Assembly: GCA_029204225.1 (NCBI GenBank)
Contig: CM055113.1
Span: forward strand, 32,379,571 to 32,443,570
DNA from: Diphasiastrum complanatum
Lineage: Eukaryota; Streptophyta; Lycopodiopsida; Lycopodiales; Lycopodiaceae
Reading direction: 5' to 3'
Length of the DNA stretch: 64,000 nucleotides
Within the stretch, counting starts at the first letter, position 1. Each line of letters opens with the position of its first letter. Below, piece after piece: positions 11,221 to 23,112 of this stretch. The position numbers and the translations under genes were made by a program. The notes under the pieces are model-generated. The model did not search any database and had not been told where the DNA came from. It saw only the letters and a program-made list of their open reading frames with translations.

Positions 11221-11288
11221 CATCCACTAACCCTAAGCATTAACACTACATCCATTAACAGTACGATCTTTAATGAGATAGATACTTG

Positions 11289-11374
<86 letters not shown>

Positions 11375-11932
11375 GCGCGCGCGCGCACACACACACACAC
11401 ACAAAAGCATAAGAATATACAATCCCAATAATATTCAGATCTAACAATTAACAAAACAAAAGCATGAGAGATGGAGGAAAAATGATAGAGAGCAAAGACA
11501 TTCACGAGTCCATTCCATAAGAGAGCCAATCTGCTTATATTGAAGTGAAAATCTAAACATGAGGAGCAACTCAAGTTTGCCCTTATTTATAGTGGATAGG
11601 AGGGCCTTGGCCTCAAAATTCTATTGGCCCATTTCTACCTCCCTAACTATTCATATTTAAAAAAGAGTGGGAACCATCCAAAATTGGAGGGAACCAATTT
11701 GAAATTGAATTTGAACCAATTTGGGTGGGAGACCTAACTTTATTCACTAACTTGACATTTAGGCCCTGCGACATTAATAGTCTCGCAAAAAGGCCGAAAG
11801 TCTTTTTATTGACTTTCTAATTATCAAATAACTATGTGATCATCGGGTTGGACTTACACACGCAGGGTGCCAAATCCCTCTCACTAATTAACTAGGGCTA
11901 TGGTTACCTCGGGATTCGCAAACCCTCCAACA
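10846..11932 (-). repeat. Probable LTR of a third element, copy A (about 1.09 kb)
   Basis: Minus strand starts TGTTGGAGGGTTTG and ends AACCCGCTACA, followed by TTGACACCGTTGTCGGGGAG, close to the tRNA-Asp-type PBS (TGGCGCCGTTGCCGGGGA). The LTR is inflated by the tandem duplication at 10,766-11,220 and the compound microsatellite at 11,290-11,402. The copy B counterpart (60,609-61,310) is only about 700 bp. Internal sequence and the partner LTR were not found. Confidence 0.55.
11290..11402. repeat. Compound (CT)n(CA)n(CG)n(CA)n microsatellite
   Basis: A CT run at 11,290-11,326, then an uninterrupted alternating purine-pyrimidine tract at 11,326-11,402: CA, then about 13 CG units at 11,361-11,386, then CA again. 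Copy B has none of it at the matching place (about 60,806). Confidence 0.95.
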
Positions 11933-13218
11933 ATTATTTAATCTGTAGCTAGCTAAAGAAGATCACTGCACACAGTGCGTCACTATTGTGCAAGCTTGCA
12001 AGCAAGCCTACACATAGCAATGGAAACTTGAGAAATGTATTATGAGAATATATATATTGTTAAAAAAAAAAAATTAGTAATCCCTCGAGTGAGAGTTTGG
12101 GTGAGAATCCATTGGATATGACATGTAAATCATGAGAATTTTCATGTAAGTGAAGGTCTTATAATCCTCAAACAATGGCGGGAGAATATATCTCAATTAG
12201 ATCCTCATTCTTTCTTCTTTAGCCCTCTGTATATTCGATAAGAAATTTGAAGGGCAATCCAACTCCTCACCAGCCTTGGCCTTTTTTGGCTACAAGAAAA
12301 CAACAGATATTTCAATTTGATAGTCACATAATATTTTTAAACATAATTGCTATCAAATAAAATCAAATGATTATCTTATAGTTTTGAAAAGATAAAAAAA
12401 ATTCAGATAAAGCATCATTCCGATGGTGATACATCACGCTCAACATCATCATTGCATCAGCTAGCAGCGCCATGTCCTCCACGACATCTCTATCTTAAAA
12501 AATTCTCTTACTTCGAGGAGCAACTTGAATTATGTACTAACATCTAGGATCTGAATGATCAGGATGAAAGACCACTTGTAATTGATTGATGTTACCATAA
12601 ACATTGACTAGTAGTTAATATCCATAGCTATGTTACAGTTTCTTGGATATTACTATTCATAGTATACACTTTTTGTAGTACATTAAAAATCGATTGCTTG
12701 ACAACAAAAGAGCATAGACATTTATCTAGTGGATGTCATTCTGATACAGTTTACGGTCTGCAGATGCTTGCCTCGGAATAACTAGATCTGTTTAAGGTAG
12801 TATACCATCTCTTATTATAAGGTTCCAACCTCTGCTCAATCAATTTTACATTTCATAAACAGATCTCTAGTAAACATTGGCAAGTTGTGCCTGAACAATG
12901 CTAGATTTTTACCACCTCAACCGATATATCAAGATTACAGAATTTTGGCCCCAATTGATACATCAAAATGAGCAAAATGTGACTCAACACAGCAACATTT
13001 TTTATAATCTTTCACCACATTGAAGCCTTGTTGATCCCTTCTTGATTACCTTTGTTTTTGATTCGAGAGACTTCTTAGAAAATGTTTTTTTTTTTAACCC
13101 ACTGGCGAACTCCATAGTTGGCCTAAGAAAACAATTGATCCCCACTCTCAACAAGTACATGTGTCTCAATCCAACAAGACCTAGGAAGTGACCTTACTAA
13201 TAAAATTACCTTAGAACA
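11933..13218. other. Non-coding AT-rich stretch, conserved in copy B
   Basis: Matches 61,311-62,590 with scattered substitutions and small indels. I see no ORF of note, transposon end or RNA gene. Confidence 0.5.
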
Positions 13219-13275
13219 TTACATAAAAACCACTATCAAATGAATCCAAAAAACAATCAAATGCAAAGAGTAAGA

Positions 13276-13278
<3 letters not shown>

Positions 13279-13321
<43 letters not shown>
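13279..13321. repeat. (GA)n microsatellite
   Basis: Matches the GA run at 62,652-62,694. Apparent ORFs with poly(SL) or poly(RE) across it are artefacts of the repeat. Confidence 0.95.
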
Positions 13322-13324
<3 letters not shown>

Positions 13325-13460
13325 ACCAACACTTCCAATTCTAGGAAGGTGTGTAGCCCTTGTTTTCTTCTATTAAATACATGAATCAAATTATTTTTGT
13401 TGGAAGATAAGTTCCACAAGAAAGCCCAAACGTCGCAGGGAGGGAGCATGTGGTGACATT

Positions 13461-14110
13461 CACTACAACATTCATCGTGATTTGTGACATGTTTTGCGAC
13501 ATAAATCGTGATCTGATACATTTTAAACACGTTGGAATCCGACATTTGTTGATTTTTGGGTTCCCAGACAAGAATCTGGATGTTCGGATTCCGGGATCCG
13601 ACGTAGACGTCATAATCCGTCGTGTCGACGTGGACATCAGACTTCGACATCCAGCGTGGACGTCGGAATCTAACATCTAAGCTGGCGTGGCAGATCCAAC
13701 ATGGATTTGAGAAGAAAAAAAATCTTGGACATCAAAATTTGACACATTTCTAATGTGTCAAATTCCGATGTCTGTTAACAGAATGCGACCTCTGGAAGCC
13801 GGACGCCCCCCGACGTCCCCCCGACATATAAATGGACGTTGGATTTTGACGTCCCAGAAACATGTTGAAATGCGGTCTATTAACAGAATGCCACTTCTGG
13901 ACGTCCGTTGTTCGTTTGACATAAAAATGGACATCAGATTTTGATGTCTTGGAAATACGTCAGAATCCAACGTTTGCTAATATGATGCCACTTCTAGACA
14001 TACGACGTCCAACATATAGTTATGTCAGATTCTGACATCCAAAATAGGTAATAAAAAAAATAAAAACAGCTTAAAAAATAGCGCACACATTTTTATCGCA
14101 TTATTTTTGG
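13461..14110 (+). mobile_element. CACTA (En/Spm) transposon terminal region, copy A
   Basis: Starts with CACTACAACATTCATCGTGA, a CACTA-type terminal inverted repeat. It continues into a subterminal region packed with degenerate motifs such as GGAATCCGACGT, GACGTGGACATC and GACGTCGGAATC, in both orientations and many centred on ACGT. Such arrays are the usual transposase-binding subterminal repeats of CACTA elements. The opposite end and transposase genes are not present before 14,630. A degenerate copy begins at 62,833; a related end in the other orientation is at 26,944-27,208. Confidence 0.65.
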
Positions 14111-14629
14111 GTGGTGTTCTTGGAAAAGCGATGTTTGTGAATCAATTAAACAATTGGATGAAGTAACAAGCTAAGCATCATGAGATACTTATCCTTCAAC
14201 ATTTCTTATTTTCATTAAGCATTTGCATCAATAAAAAATTAAACAAATCTTTACTTCCATTCCATACTTTATTGCATTTAGATTTGGATCAATGATAAGT
14301 TATTCCATTCCATACTTTAGATTTGTGAGATTCACTTTTGAACATGAAATGAAATGCAAAATTGCTCATGGCTTGAATTCTTAACTAGTTATTACGTTAA
14401 TCCACATCTCAGAATCCGACATTGCATTTCTTGAAAAAACAAGTGTCCAACTAAAGGTCTCTCAGACAAAACATCATTCGAAGTTTGGACATGTACCAAA
14501 CCTTCTTTATCGAATTTAAATTTTTTTGGATGTATTGCTTATGTGCAGAATCCTCATGATCTCAGGAAGAAGTTCGACTTTTAGAATATCAAATGCATAA
14601 TGCATGTTTAGGTGTTTGAACACATGTGA

Positions 14630-15800
14630 GAGGTGGGGGGGGGGGGTACACTTTAAGTTTTTTTGTAAAGCTTATTGTTTAATGCGTGATTGGTAGGAAG
14701 TTGAGGAACTAGGCTGGGATGGTTTTTTCTATGAGGTTTTTTCCCATAAGCATCTTTTCTTAGTCATTTTTAGACTAGTAAAGCGACAATACAATTAATA
14801 TTTCCATGAGTGGTAACAGGCTTACAAAATGGTGTTAATTAGATTTCGACTCGTTGACATGTTTTTTTAAGAACTGTTATTGCTTAAAACTTTATTTGAA
14901 AATTCATTGGTGTAATTGGTAAAACAAAAGCACGTACGTCTACTAGAACCGTGTTTTTTCTAGACAATGCTTTGTTAAAGAACAATTATACCCATTATGA
15001 ATGGGTTAATTAAACGTGAAATTTCAATTTTCAAGTAAATGGATAGAGATGGAAGTTCCGGTGAGGTTGGACACCGAAATTCACCCAACATCACTCATTA
15101 ACGATGACACCCTAAATTCTGACGAGCTTTTGCAAACTTTGTGCAAGGCGGTTTTAGAACTTCATCAGAGTAATTAACAGTGTAAAATACAAATGCAAAA
15201 TCTTTTTTAACCAATTATAAGCTGTTAACTCTAACAACTTGGGCTTCTCACCCAAATATGTTCCACCAATAAAAAGCTTAAAAGCTCGGTAGTTGTAGAA
15301 GATTGGGTAAACTGTTGGACGAGCTATTTTAGCTTATACAACGTCCCAAAGGAAAAGCAGATATCTTTTCAGTTTTGTTGTTTCTTGACGGCAAAGCCTC
15401 CTTGTGGTAAAGGTCCTACCTGTGAAACCAATGATTTAAGTTGGATTCCAAGTGGAATTCCATAAGGCTTTAGTCACAATTCACGATTCTGATTGAAAAT
15501 TTGCTTTATTAATTGTAAATTGGACAACTAAGAATGGGACACTCATGTCCAAAAATTCTTGGATTCTCTTGTCCAAGGTGCCGTTTTTTTTCAAAAAAGC
15601 GGGCATTGCAAGACGGTCTCGTCGCCTAAGATGGAAAAAGATTTGAATCATAAGTTTATTCCCACTAATTTCTCAGTGAGTTGGAATAGGTACTATGAAG
15701 TTGGAATGTAAAATTTCTGAGAACAATGGTATCGATGGTATTCGTTTCAATTGATTTATGTATTTTTTATATATAAACTTTGGATTTTGAGAAACTTTGA
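14630..15800. other. Non-coding stretch between blocks
   Basis: Only a G homopolymer (around 14,634-14,646) stands out. No ORF over 60 codons that looks real, no RNA gene and no element end was recognised. Confidence 0.5.
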
Positions 15801-17010
15801 TCAGGAAGTGGAGGACCTTCATGGAGGGAGAACCTGTGTACAAATAAAGTGATGTATGTAGAGATATGCTATGTAGTGAATCTTTGTGTGATCATAAGTA
15901 CGAAAGCTAGTTTTGGAACCATCCCTCTCATGTATTCTAATTTGATGGTACCCTGACCTAAGGTCCAATTTGGTGAAATATTTAGCACCATTCAATCGGT
16001 CCATTAAGTCGTCCATCCAAGGCAAGAGATAGCGGTCACTTAATTGTCATTTTATTAAGCTTTTTGTAATCGACACAAAGACGAATACCACCATCTTTCT
16101 TGTTGGTTAGCAAAACAGGAGCTCCCCAAGGGGATTTACTAGGCTGAATATGGCCTTTACGTAGTAACTCCTTAAGTTGACTAGCAACTTCATCTTCTTC
16201 CTTTGGGCTCATTCTGTAGGGAAAAAACGATACAGGAGAGCTGTCGGGAAGGAGATCTATATGATGGTCTACACCCCGTGAGGGGGGAAGACCCTCAGGC
16301 AACTGCTCAGGATATATATCATTATATTCCTCCCTAAGTCTCTTAAAGAGTTTGCCCTCAGGCGAAGATTCTAAATTATCATCAATAAAAGACAATGCTT
16401 TAGGGAAAGATGATACATCAACATAGGTTGGCTGCCTATGAACCCGCTCATACGAATGAGTTCGTGAGGTCCAAACACCTCAATATTAAAACAACAATTC
16501 ATACAAACTGTTTCATCTTTAAAAGATACATCAATGCAAGAAATAGAAGAATTACCTGTTGCCTTAAAGGAGTGGCCACCCTTCTTCCATCTCTTCGGGC
16601 AGTCCTTAGAAAGGTGCCCCTTCTCCATGCAGGAGAAGTATAGCCCGTCGCTTTTGGCCTTGTCGAAGCCCGCTCTCTCCAACCGAGGGCGCTTCTTTTT
16701 CTTCCCCGAAGGAGAAGCTTCGCTGACCATGCGCTCCTTGCCCTTTTTGAAAAAAGGATCGGCAGATCATTTGTCTTTGGCTTTGGGCTTTGGTTGCTCT
16801 TTGCGGGTTATCGTGTGCGTATCGTCGAAAATCTGAGCAAAACGCACAGCATCCTCTAAGGACTGTGGCTGATTACGGCGTACCTCCAACTGATATTCCT
16901 TGGGCAAGCCCAGAATGAAATGTAGCTTAAGGAGTACCCCGTCTATGCAGTTAAAAAACCGCAAAGCAGCCTCTTGGAAGTCTTGCAAGTACATGTCCAC
17001 ATGGCTCATG
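15800..17010 (-). mobile_element. Second Ty3/Gypsy lineage fragment: gag C-terminus joined to RT N-terminus
   Basis: Minus-strand order: capsid tail (LHFILGLPKEYQLEVRR, DAVRFAQIFDD; 16,830-17,000), a zinc knuckle with its first cysteine changed to tyrosine (YFSCMEKGHLSKDC, near 16,620), a short linker where protease should be, then RT start ([43 protein letters not shown]; 16,036-16,395) and, after a frameshift near 16,040, [18 protein letters not shown] and [13 protein letters not shown]. It stops just after the first RT catalytic block (KTSFRT). Protease, most of RT, RNase H and integrase are absent. Confidence 0.85.
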
Positions 17011-19230
17011 GACCCCAAAGACTTAATGAAATTCAATTTTGATCCTTTCTCCCCTCTCCAACTCCAACGTACCACAGTTATCTCCAATCCTTTGGAGATA
17101 TGCAAGTACAGAGAGGAAGAAAGAAGAAAGTACGGCCTGAGAAGGACAAGCCTCCAAGATTTACCTTAGAATAGATTTTTCTAAGACTAACAATCTTAGT
17201 GCTAAAAGTTTTAACTTCTAAACATTAAGATTTGAAACTTGAATTTTATTTTATTTTTTAAGACTAAGGGGGCTTTGCAAGGAGAGAGGTGACAGGCTTG
17301 TTGGGAGGTGCGCCACTTTCCTCCCCTGTCCATTCTCCAACAGATTGTACTTTTGAGAGAAGGGGAGGTATTATTACACTCCCCCCCCCCACACCCCAGT
17401 GATCGGGAAACCTCTTTGGAGTTATACTAAATTTTCCTATACACATGTTCATGTATCGGTTTTTTAAAATTAATATCTGTGGAATCCTAGAATTTTTGAA
17501 ACATAGCCTCGTGAATCCTACAATATTTAAAAAACTGTCTAAAAATCCTATTAAAACAAACTGTCTAAGGTTTAAAACTGTGAAAAATTCTAGCTTGCCG
17601 TCTAATTTCCTACACTAATTTGTAGTTGTCCTCCACCCAAAAATAAGACAAACAATAAAACCTTAGCATTAAATTTACAACTTACACTAGCATGATCGAT
17701 TCAACTACAGTTATGTTATTGTAACCATGGCAACAGAATTTTGATGCAAAAAAAAAAAGTTAAACAATGCCTTGAAAGGATCAAAATGAGATATAACAAC
17801 ATCAAATTGCACAATAGCAAGTACATTAGAAGTCTCCAACAAAGACATCCAAACTCTAATCGTCCATCATTTTTATTATCTCAAGAGATGGTGCCATGCC
17901 AATGATGAAATACATTCAAAGAAAGCGACATTTGTAAATTCATAACAAGGTGAGACTTGCAGTCATGCCAGAATCCTTCAATAGCTCATAAGAGAAGTAC
18001 ATCATAAACTAAAGCCCTACTTAATGGAGTTCTTGAAGATAGTATAATCAACTGAAGCTGGTGTTAAAAAACACCATTTTAACTTATAAGCTAGACTCCA
18101 AAACCAGAAAGGATTTTTCCTTGTCTCTTTAAGCCATAGACAACATCCATAGCAAGTAAGAGTCTTCCAGCCAGCATGCTCCGTGCACAACATTGCATCA
18201 TTGATAACATTCTAGAAGAGGATCTTCAGCATGCCTCTTGTTTCCTTCTAAATGAGGTCATTGATATGCTTCACAAATGTACCCATACTATATGGTGCAA
18301 CTGCAATCTTAATTGCATAGCTGATTTTGTGACATGCCTCAAAAACCTATCAATATTATGAATGGACAATAGGCCAAAACATCTCCAAAATTATCTTTAG
18401 AAATATTTGCTATCATAACACATGCAATAAAACCTATAAAACTAGAAACGTCAACCACTACAATCATGCAAACATTTCTTTAAGAATATTAACAAAGCTT
18501 TGCAAAAGACTTATGTGCACACAAAAAATTGCAATTAAAAGCTAATTGTATTCAATATTCAAAGTGATTTCAAAAAATATTTCATGCAGGAAGCATTGAA
18601 TTTGATTCATTTTCGTTCATTTATTGATGAACTATATTTTCATGTGAAGGATAGGCAGAGTCAACAAACTGGGACTTACCAAAACCAAAGATGTGCAATT
18701 TGTTAAGGATATCGGAACCTTACTCCCTACATACATACGAGAACACCAATTATGCATCAACATGTGGAAAACAGTTGTGCATCAACACGAGAACACATGC
18801 TTAAGGACAAAAACAAAAGCCACCAATAGACATAACACTTTCTATAAGATTGCCGCATTTAAATTTCTAAAGCTTACAAAAAAATCTCACAAAAGCCTAA
18901 AAACTTACCAAAAAAGTATGTTGGCTAAAATGGTGCTTTGAATCATTGTATGAACATGTAAAATTCTATCTTTATTAGACAGATTTTTGTCACATCAACT
19001 CTACATCGACTTAATACATTCTGTTCACATAAAAGGCACATTAGCTTATACCCACATTTCAACATTAAAACATCAACATACAATGTATAATCAACTCTAA
19101 AACATCTGCTCAATACAAGGGAGTCAACAAACGTCTGCAAGAGATCGTGCTTGAAATCATCATGGAAACATACAAAATTATGTAGCAAACAGAATCACTG
19201 TAAGGAAAAAGAGCTCATTTTTGCAGCATG
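17010..19230. repeat. Segmental repeat unit, copy 1 (non-coding)
   Basis: Matches 39,520-41,660 in the same orientation and, for 17,780-18,960, the inverted arm at about 33,225-34,394. Includes a C-rich run near 17,382 and a 61-codon ORF at 18,176-18,361 (MLRAQHCIIDNILEEDLQHA...) that stays open in all three copies. The ORF has no recognised family and lies in otherwise non-coding-looking sequence, so I do not call it a gene. Confidence 0.6.
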
Positions 19231-19718
19231 ACCAAAAACAACCTTTCTAGATCTTGTATAAAACACACAGCTACCTAACTAGAATTTGTTTTACGCCGAA
19301 ACATAAAAATAGACAGCCTTTTCAAATTAAAGTAACAAGCAATGAGATTGTTCTGATCTTCTGAGATTGTCTTCTTGTTCCAAACCTGTGCAATGGAATC
19401 AGTTCAATATCTTTCTATATCACATTCTCCATGGTCATTATGCTTGTTTATTATGAGAAGATCTGAAGATCTATAAGTATTTGAAATACTTATAAAAACA
19501 CATCGCACTACCTCAATTGCAGTATACTACTCAAAAATCTAAAATTCTTTTTTAAATTCATTAGGAAAAATTTGATACAACGTTTAGGAAAGCATATAAG
19601 ATCATCAATTAGCACAATAGATCATGATACATATGTTAACCAATGAAAACAGAAATAAAAAGGATAAGATTGAAATGGTGTATAAACTCATAACTTACAA
19701 AAATGTAGACAACAAACT
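19230..19718. other. Non-coding stretch downstream of hAT-like gene
   Basis: Present only in this copy; the related block jumps from the equivalent of 19,230 to 19,775 (at 43,872). Nothing recognised. Confidence 0.45.
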
Positions 19719-20771
19719 TTACATCAACTTATCATTTAACTTCAAAAGAATGTGCCTATACTCAGCCGATCTCGTCCAAGAGTTGATTGCATTTGAAAAG
19801 TCCAATGAATCTAGGTCATTGCTATTTAGGTTTGAGTCACCAAAAACAGCCATGATTGCATCGTAAATGGATTCGGCATTCTCATTTTCTAAAGAAATAA
19901 GACAAAAATAAGAAGTTATAGGATTGAAGTTTTCAATGTAAGACAAATACATAATCAAGGACTTCTTGTCGGATATGTCCGTGGACTCATCCACCATTAA
20001 TCCAAAGAAAGGACTTTGCTTTACTTTTTCCAAAATACTTTCTCGTAATGATTCAGCAATGTATTTTATAAATTCAGCACAGGCCTTATCATGTTGATAG
20101 AGACTTTTTGTCATTGTTTTCAATCCAAGGGATCGTAACAAACATAGTTCAGATTGGAACTTGGCGTAGGGAAGATCCTCTTTTGCAATAAAATATGCCA
20201 CCTTAAACAAGGCCCACAACGCCTCTTCTTTTCTACCGCGAATAGTAGCATTCGCTTCTTGTATTGTTGTTTTCTCTGCTTCAATCTGATCTCTATATAT
20301 ATGTCTATGGACTTTGGACCTACCATGATCCAACCATGCACTAGCACGAATGTTAGTGCTCCCCAAAGTTCCAAATACATTTTTGAAATGGTTTGGTTGT
20401 TGCTTGCATACTTTACAGTACACCATTCCTAATTCTTTGTTGAACTCTAGCCACGGGTAATCAATGATCCATCGATCTTGCCACTTGCTACAAGCTTCTG
20501 CAATTCTAAGAGCTTCTAGATTCTTTCGGAGGTTGGATGATTGAATCTTTTCTTGTTCTGCATCAACTTTTTGCTCCTCGTTGCACCCATCACAAGCATA
20601 TTTCTCGGTGTGCTTTTTTTCGTTCGCTCCAAACATTACAAGAATGCTAGATTGTTTTTTCTTAGTGTATTTAATTACACATTTTTCACTTGTTTCACTG
20701 ACATCTTTGGAAGTTTCCATTGAAGCTTGTGAGTACAATCCAATGAGTTTTCTAATTTGTGAAATATTCAC
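19719..20771 (-). pseudogene. hAT-family transposase-like gene with internal deletion, copy 1 (350 aa frame)
   Basis: Domains in order: a lysine-rich N-terminus; a TTF/BED-like zinc finger at residues about 100-165 (YCKVCKQQPNHF, then SAWLDHGRSKVHRH); a conserved block (LYQHDKACAEFIKYIAES); and the first catalytic aspartate region (FFGLMVDESTDISDKKSLIM). The frame then jumps from DSNLN to SNDLDSLDFSNAINS, which in copy 2 is the extreme C-terminus. About 1.4 kb of catalytic core, insertion domain and dimerisation domain is thus deleted, yet the frame stays open. Full members cut and paste DNA; this one cannot. It could at most bind DNA if expressed. Confidence 0.8.
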
Positions 20772-21660
20772 ACCTCCAACAATAACTGACTATAGAGACA
20801 ATATTGAAGCAACAAGAAGCTTCAGGCCCGCAATAGTAAAAAATCTATTTTTTGTAAGAGCGCAGCAGTCCCATATATTTCAGCGACAAGCTAGCTGATA
20901 TAAAAACTATGATTCATCAATGCATACTGCCAAAATTTGCTTGCAACTCCTACAACTATGCTAGTGGTACATCCAAACTATCACAATAATGAAAGTCACC
21001 TGTTTAAATAAAAGACCAATATTTAAAAGTCCAATTTTTTTTTTGAAAATGGAGTAAGCTGAAAAATTGAAATTGAAGTAATTTGACACCAGATTTATAA
21101 GCTCACAATACAATGTACATGTGACTTTTGCACTCAAGATAGGCATTTATCACCTAAGCTCAAGGAATTACTCATTATCACTCATGATGTGCCTCGATTG
21201 AGGATAAGATCAGTAAGTAATGTCTATACGAGATAGTACTAGAGAGCAGTCATACCTGCTACGAGCTTTCCTATCCTTCGAGATTTACTATTGATGATTG
21301 TAGCATTCAGATTGCAAAAGCAAAAAACTCTTTCAAAATTAAAATGTGAAAATAAAATTTAACAAACATAATTCATGGAAGAAGAATCACATGATTTCTT
21401 TAGTATGAAAGATGGATTAATTGCATGGACAGAAAAAGACAGTAAAGGACTTGAAGAGTGGAAGTAAGATTTCAGACATCAGGTGTAAGTGGGTTTTATT
21501 TGTTCTGAATCGATAAGTCCTTATGGCCAGGCTCTACTATCTAGTCCCTTGCAAATCTTTCATTTTGGTGACTTGGGAATCATTCTACATAGGCTAGCTG
21601 CACACATAAAGGAAGTGGTTCCAAAGAAGGCACTAGTAACATTGTTACCAGTAAATTTTA
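20772..21660. other. Intergenic or intronic sequence before the AGO fragment, copy 1
   Basis: AT-rich with no coding signal. Conserved at 46,275-47,190. Confidence 0.45.
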
Positions 21661-21677
21661 TTTAAATGATTCAGTGC

Positions 21678-21965
21678 AGATCCGGAGGGGGTAAAGCACG
21701 TGATCATGCTATTGAGGAAGTTGGCAGTGAGGAGCCTCCCACTTCAGAAGACGACAACAAAAAGAAAAAGAGGAAGACTTCTTTCTACAGAGAATATACA
21801 ATGAAGATAGAATTTGCAACCATAGTCAATATGAAGGCTATAGATACTCTAATAAACCCTTAGCCTACTCCTATTGCTTAGGATGCACTGCGTGTGCTGG
21901 ATATGGTACTACGTGAATATGCGGCCCAAACTTTGCAGCATCTAGTGGTCTCTTTCTAGATAGGG
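21678..21965 (+). pseudogene. Argonaute N-domain exon remnant, copy 1
   Basis: A plausible 3' splice site (TTCAGTGCAG) precedes an acidic, lysine-rich segment, then TSFYREYTMKIEFATIVNMK and, after two stops, DALRVLDMVLREYAAQ and LVVS. This matches the ArgoN pattern of plant AGO proteins (KTFxVEIxFAAKIPMxAI ... ALRVLDIVLRQxAAKQG). Stops at two codons between these motifs and a third after LVVS make it non-functional. AGO proteins carry small RNAs in silencing complexes. Confidence 0.7.
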
Positions 21966-22249
21966 GAGATCTCAAAAAACCTATAGAGTCTCTTTTAAGC
22001 TAAAAGTTCAAATTCATGCTAGTTAACAGTAGCCCATCTGAATGAGATTGACAAAACTAGTGTAAATATGTGAATAAATCTCACTTTTCATAATCACAGA
22101 TAAGCCTAGCCCCAAAGGTTATCTAGTTTGTTCCTTCCTATCTCTGAGCTGGCGTGAAGCTTTCACGATTATGTATGTTGTTGTACATGTGATTGTCTAT
22201 GCTATTTCCAAGGTGCACGGTATTCTAGACTTTCGAGTGGTATTGTAGT

Positions 22250-22480
22250 ATTGCACTAACAAGGTGTTGCTTCCTATCAAGGATTATCTGTTGATAAGGG
22301 AGAGCGACTTTCACCCTAGTTTTGGTGCTGAAGGTGAACTTGGAGAAGGTGTCTCGACGTGGAAGGGTCTTCAGCTGCCTTTTGGAGTGATTACTGATTT
22401 GTTGAGGTTGATCAATTTACTTACTGATTATGAAGGAATGTGGTCTGATTTTATTCTACAGATACAACTTTGACTTTGAT
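22250..22480 (+). pseudogene. Argonaute linker-1 exon remnant, copy 1
   Basis: The frame reads RESDFHPSFGAEGELGEGVS, then TWKGLQLPFGVITDLLRL, matching the AGO block RQSFFHNDPxxxxxLGxGVxxWRGFHSSFRxTQGGLSLNI that follows the N domain. It is collinear with and about 300 bp after the previous exon, as expected for consecutive AGO exons. PAZ, MID and PIWI sequence was not found. The matching piece in copy 2 is at 47,785-47,965. Confidence 0.7.
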
Positions 22481-23112
22481 AACGATGTTCTCTTGGAAGG
22501 CTGTTTTGAATGGTGTACACTGTAATCTATGCCACATATGAAGTTTGTGACGGTGTGACCTCTTCTGTGCAGTTAGAAGGGTTCTCTATGAAGTTGCACC
22601 AAAATTTGGTCTTCATTTCTACATGTGCATTGTTAAGCTCCATGTAAAAGTACATACTTTGTATTCTAGGGCCATCTATACAGTACTAATCCTCAATCGG
22701 TTACGCGGGGCATGAAATGAGGAATTTAATTCAATCACTTTTTTCCAAAGTCTATCAAGAAAAAGTACAATGTCGTAGTTACTTTTGCTACTATTTCTGC
22801 TTGGCTTAGTGTGAATTGAATTTTCTTGCTCGGTTTGTGAAATGATTAACCTTTCTATATTTTCTTTAAAATATTTTAAATTTAATCTCTAGTTCCTTTG
22901 CAATCAGTAAGTACAATCTATTCTATTCTTGCATCAGCTATCCCATCCATCTCTTGGTACTCTACAATGTTTTGTGTCCCATAGGATTTATCAGTAATTT
23001 GCTATGAATGATTGTGTTCCTATATCAATTTATCAGTGTTTTGTGCTCTTTTATGATTTATCAGTAGTTTGTTTCGTGTCTGGTGCAATTTGAGCTAGAA
23101 TAGTAAGTTACC
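22481..23112. other. Non-coding stretch
   Basis: Might hold further decayed AGO intron sequence. Contains repeated TTTATCAGT motifs near 22,989, 23,030 and 23,058. No gene recognised. Confidence 0.4.

Noticed and set aside
11233..11574. ORF with long Arg/Glu and Ala/Arg runs
   Set aside because: It is a translation of the compound microsatellite.
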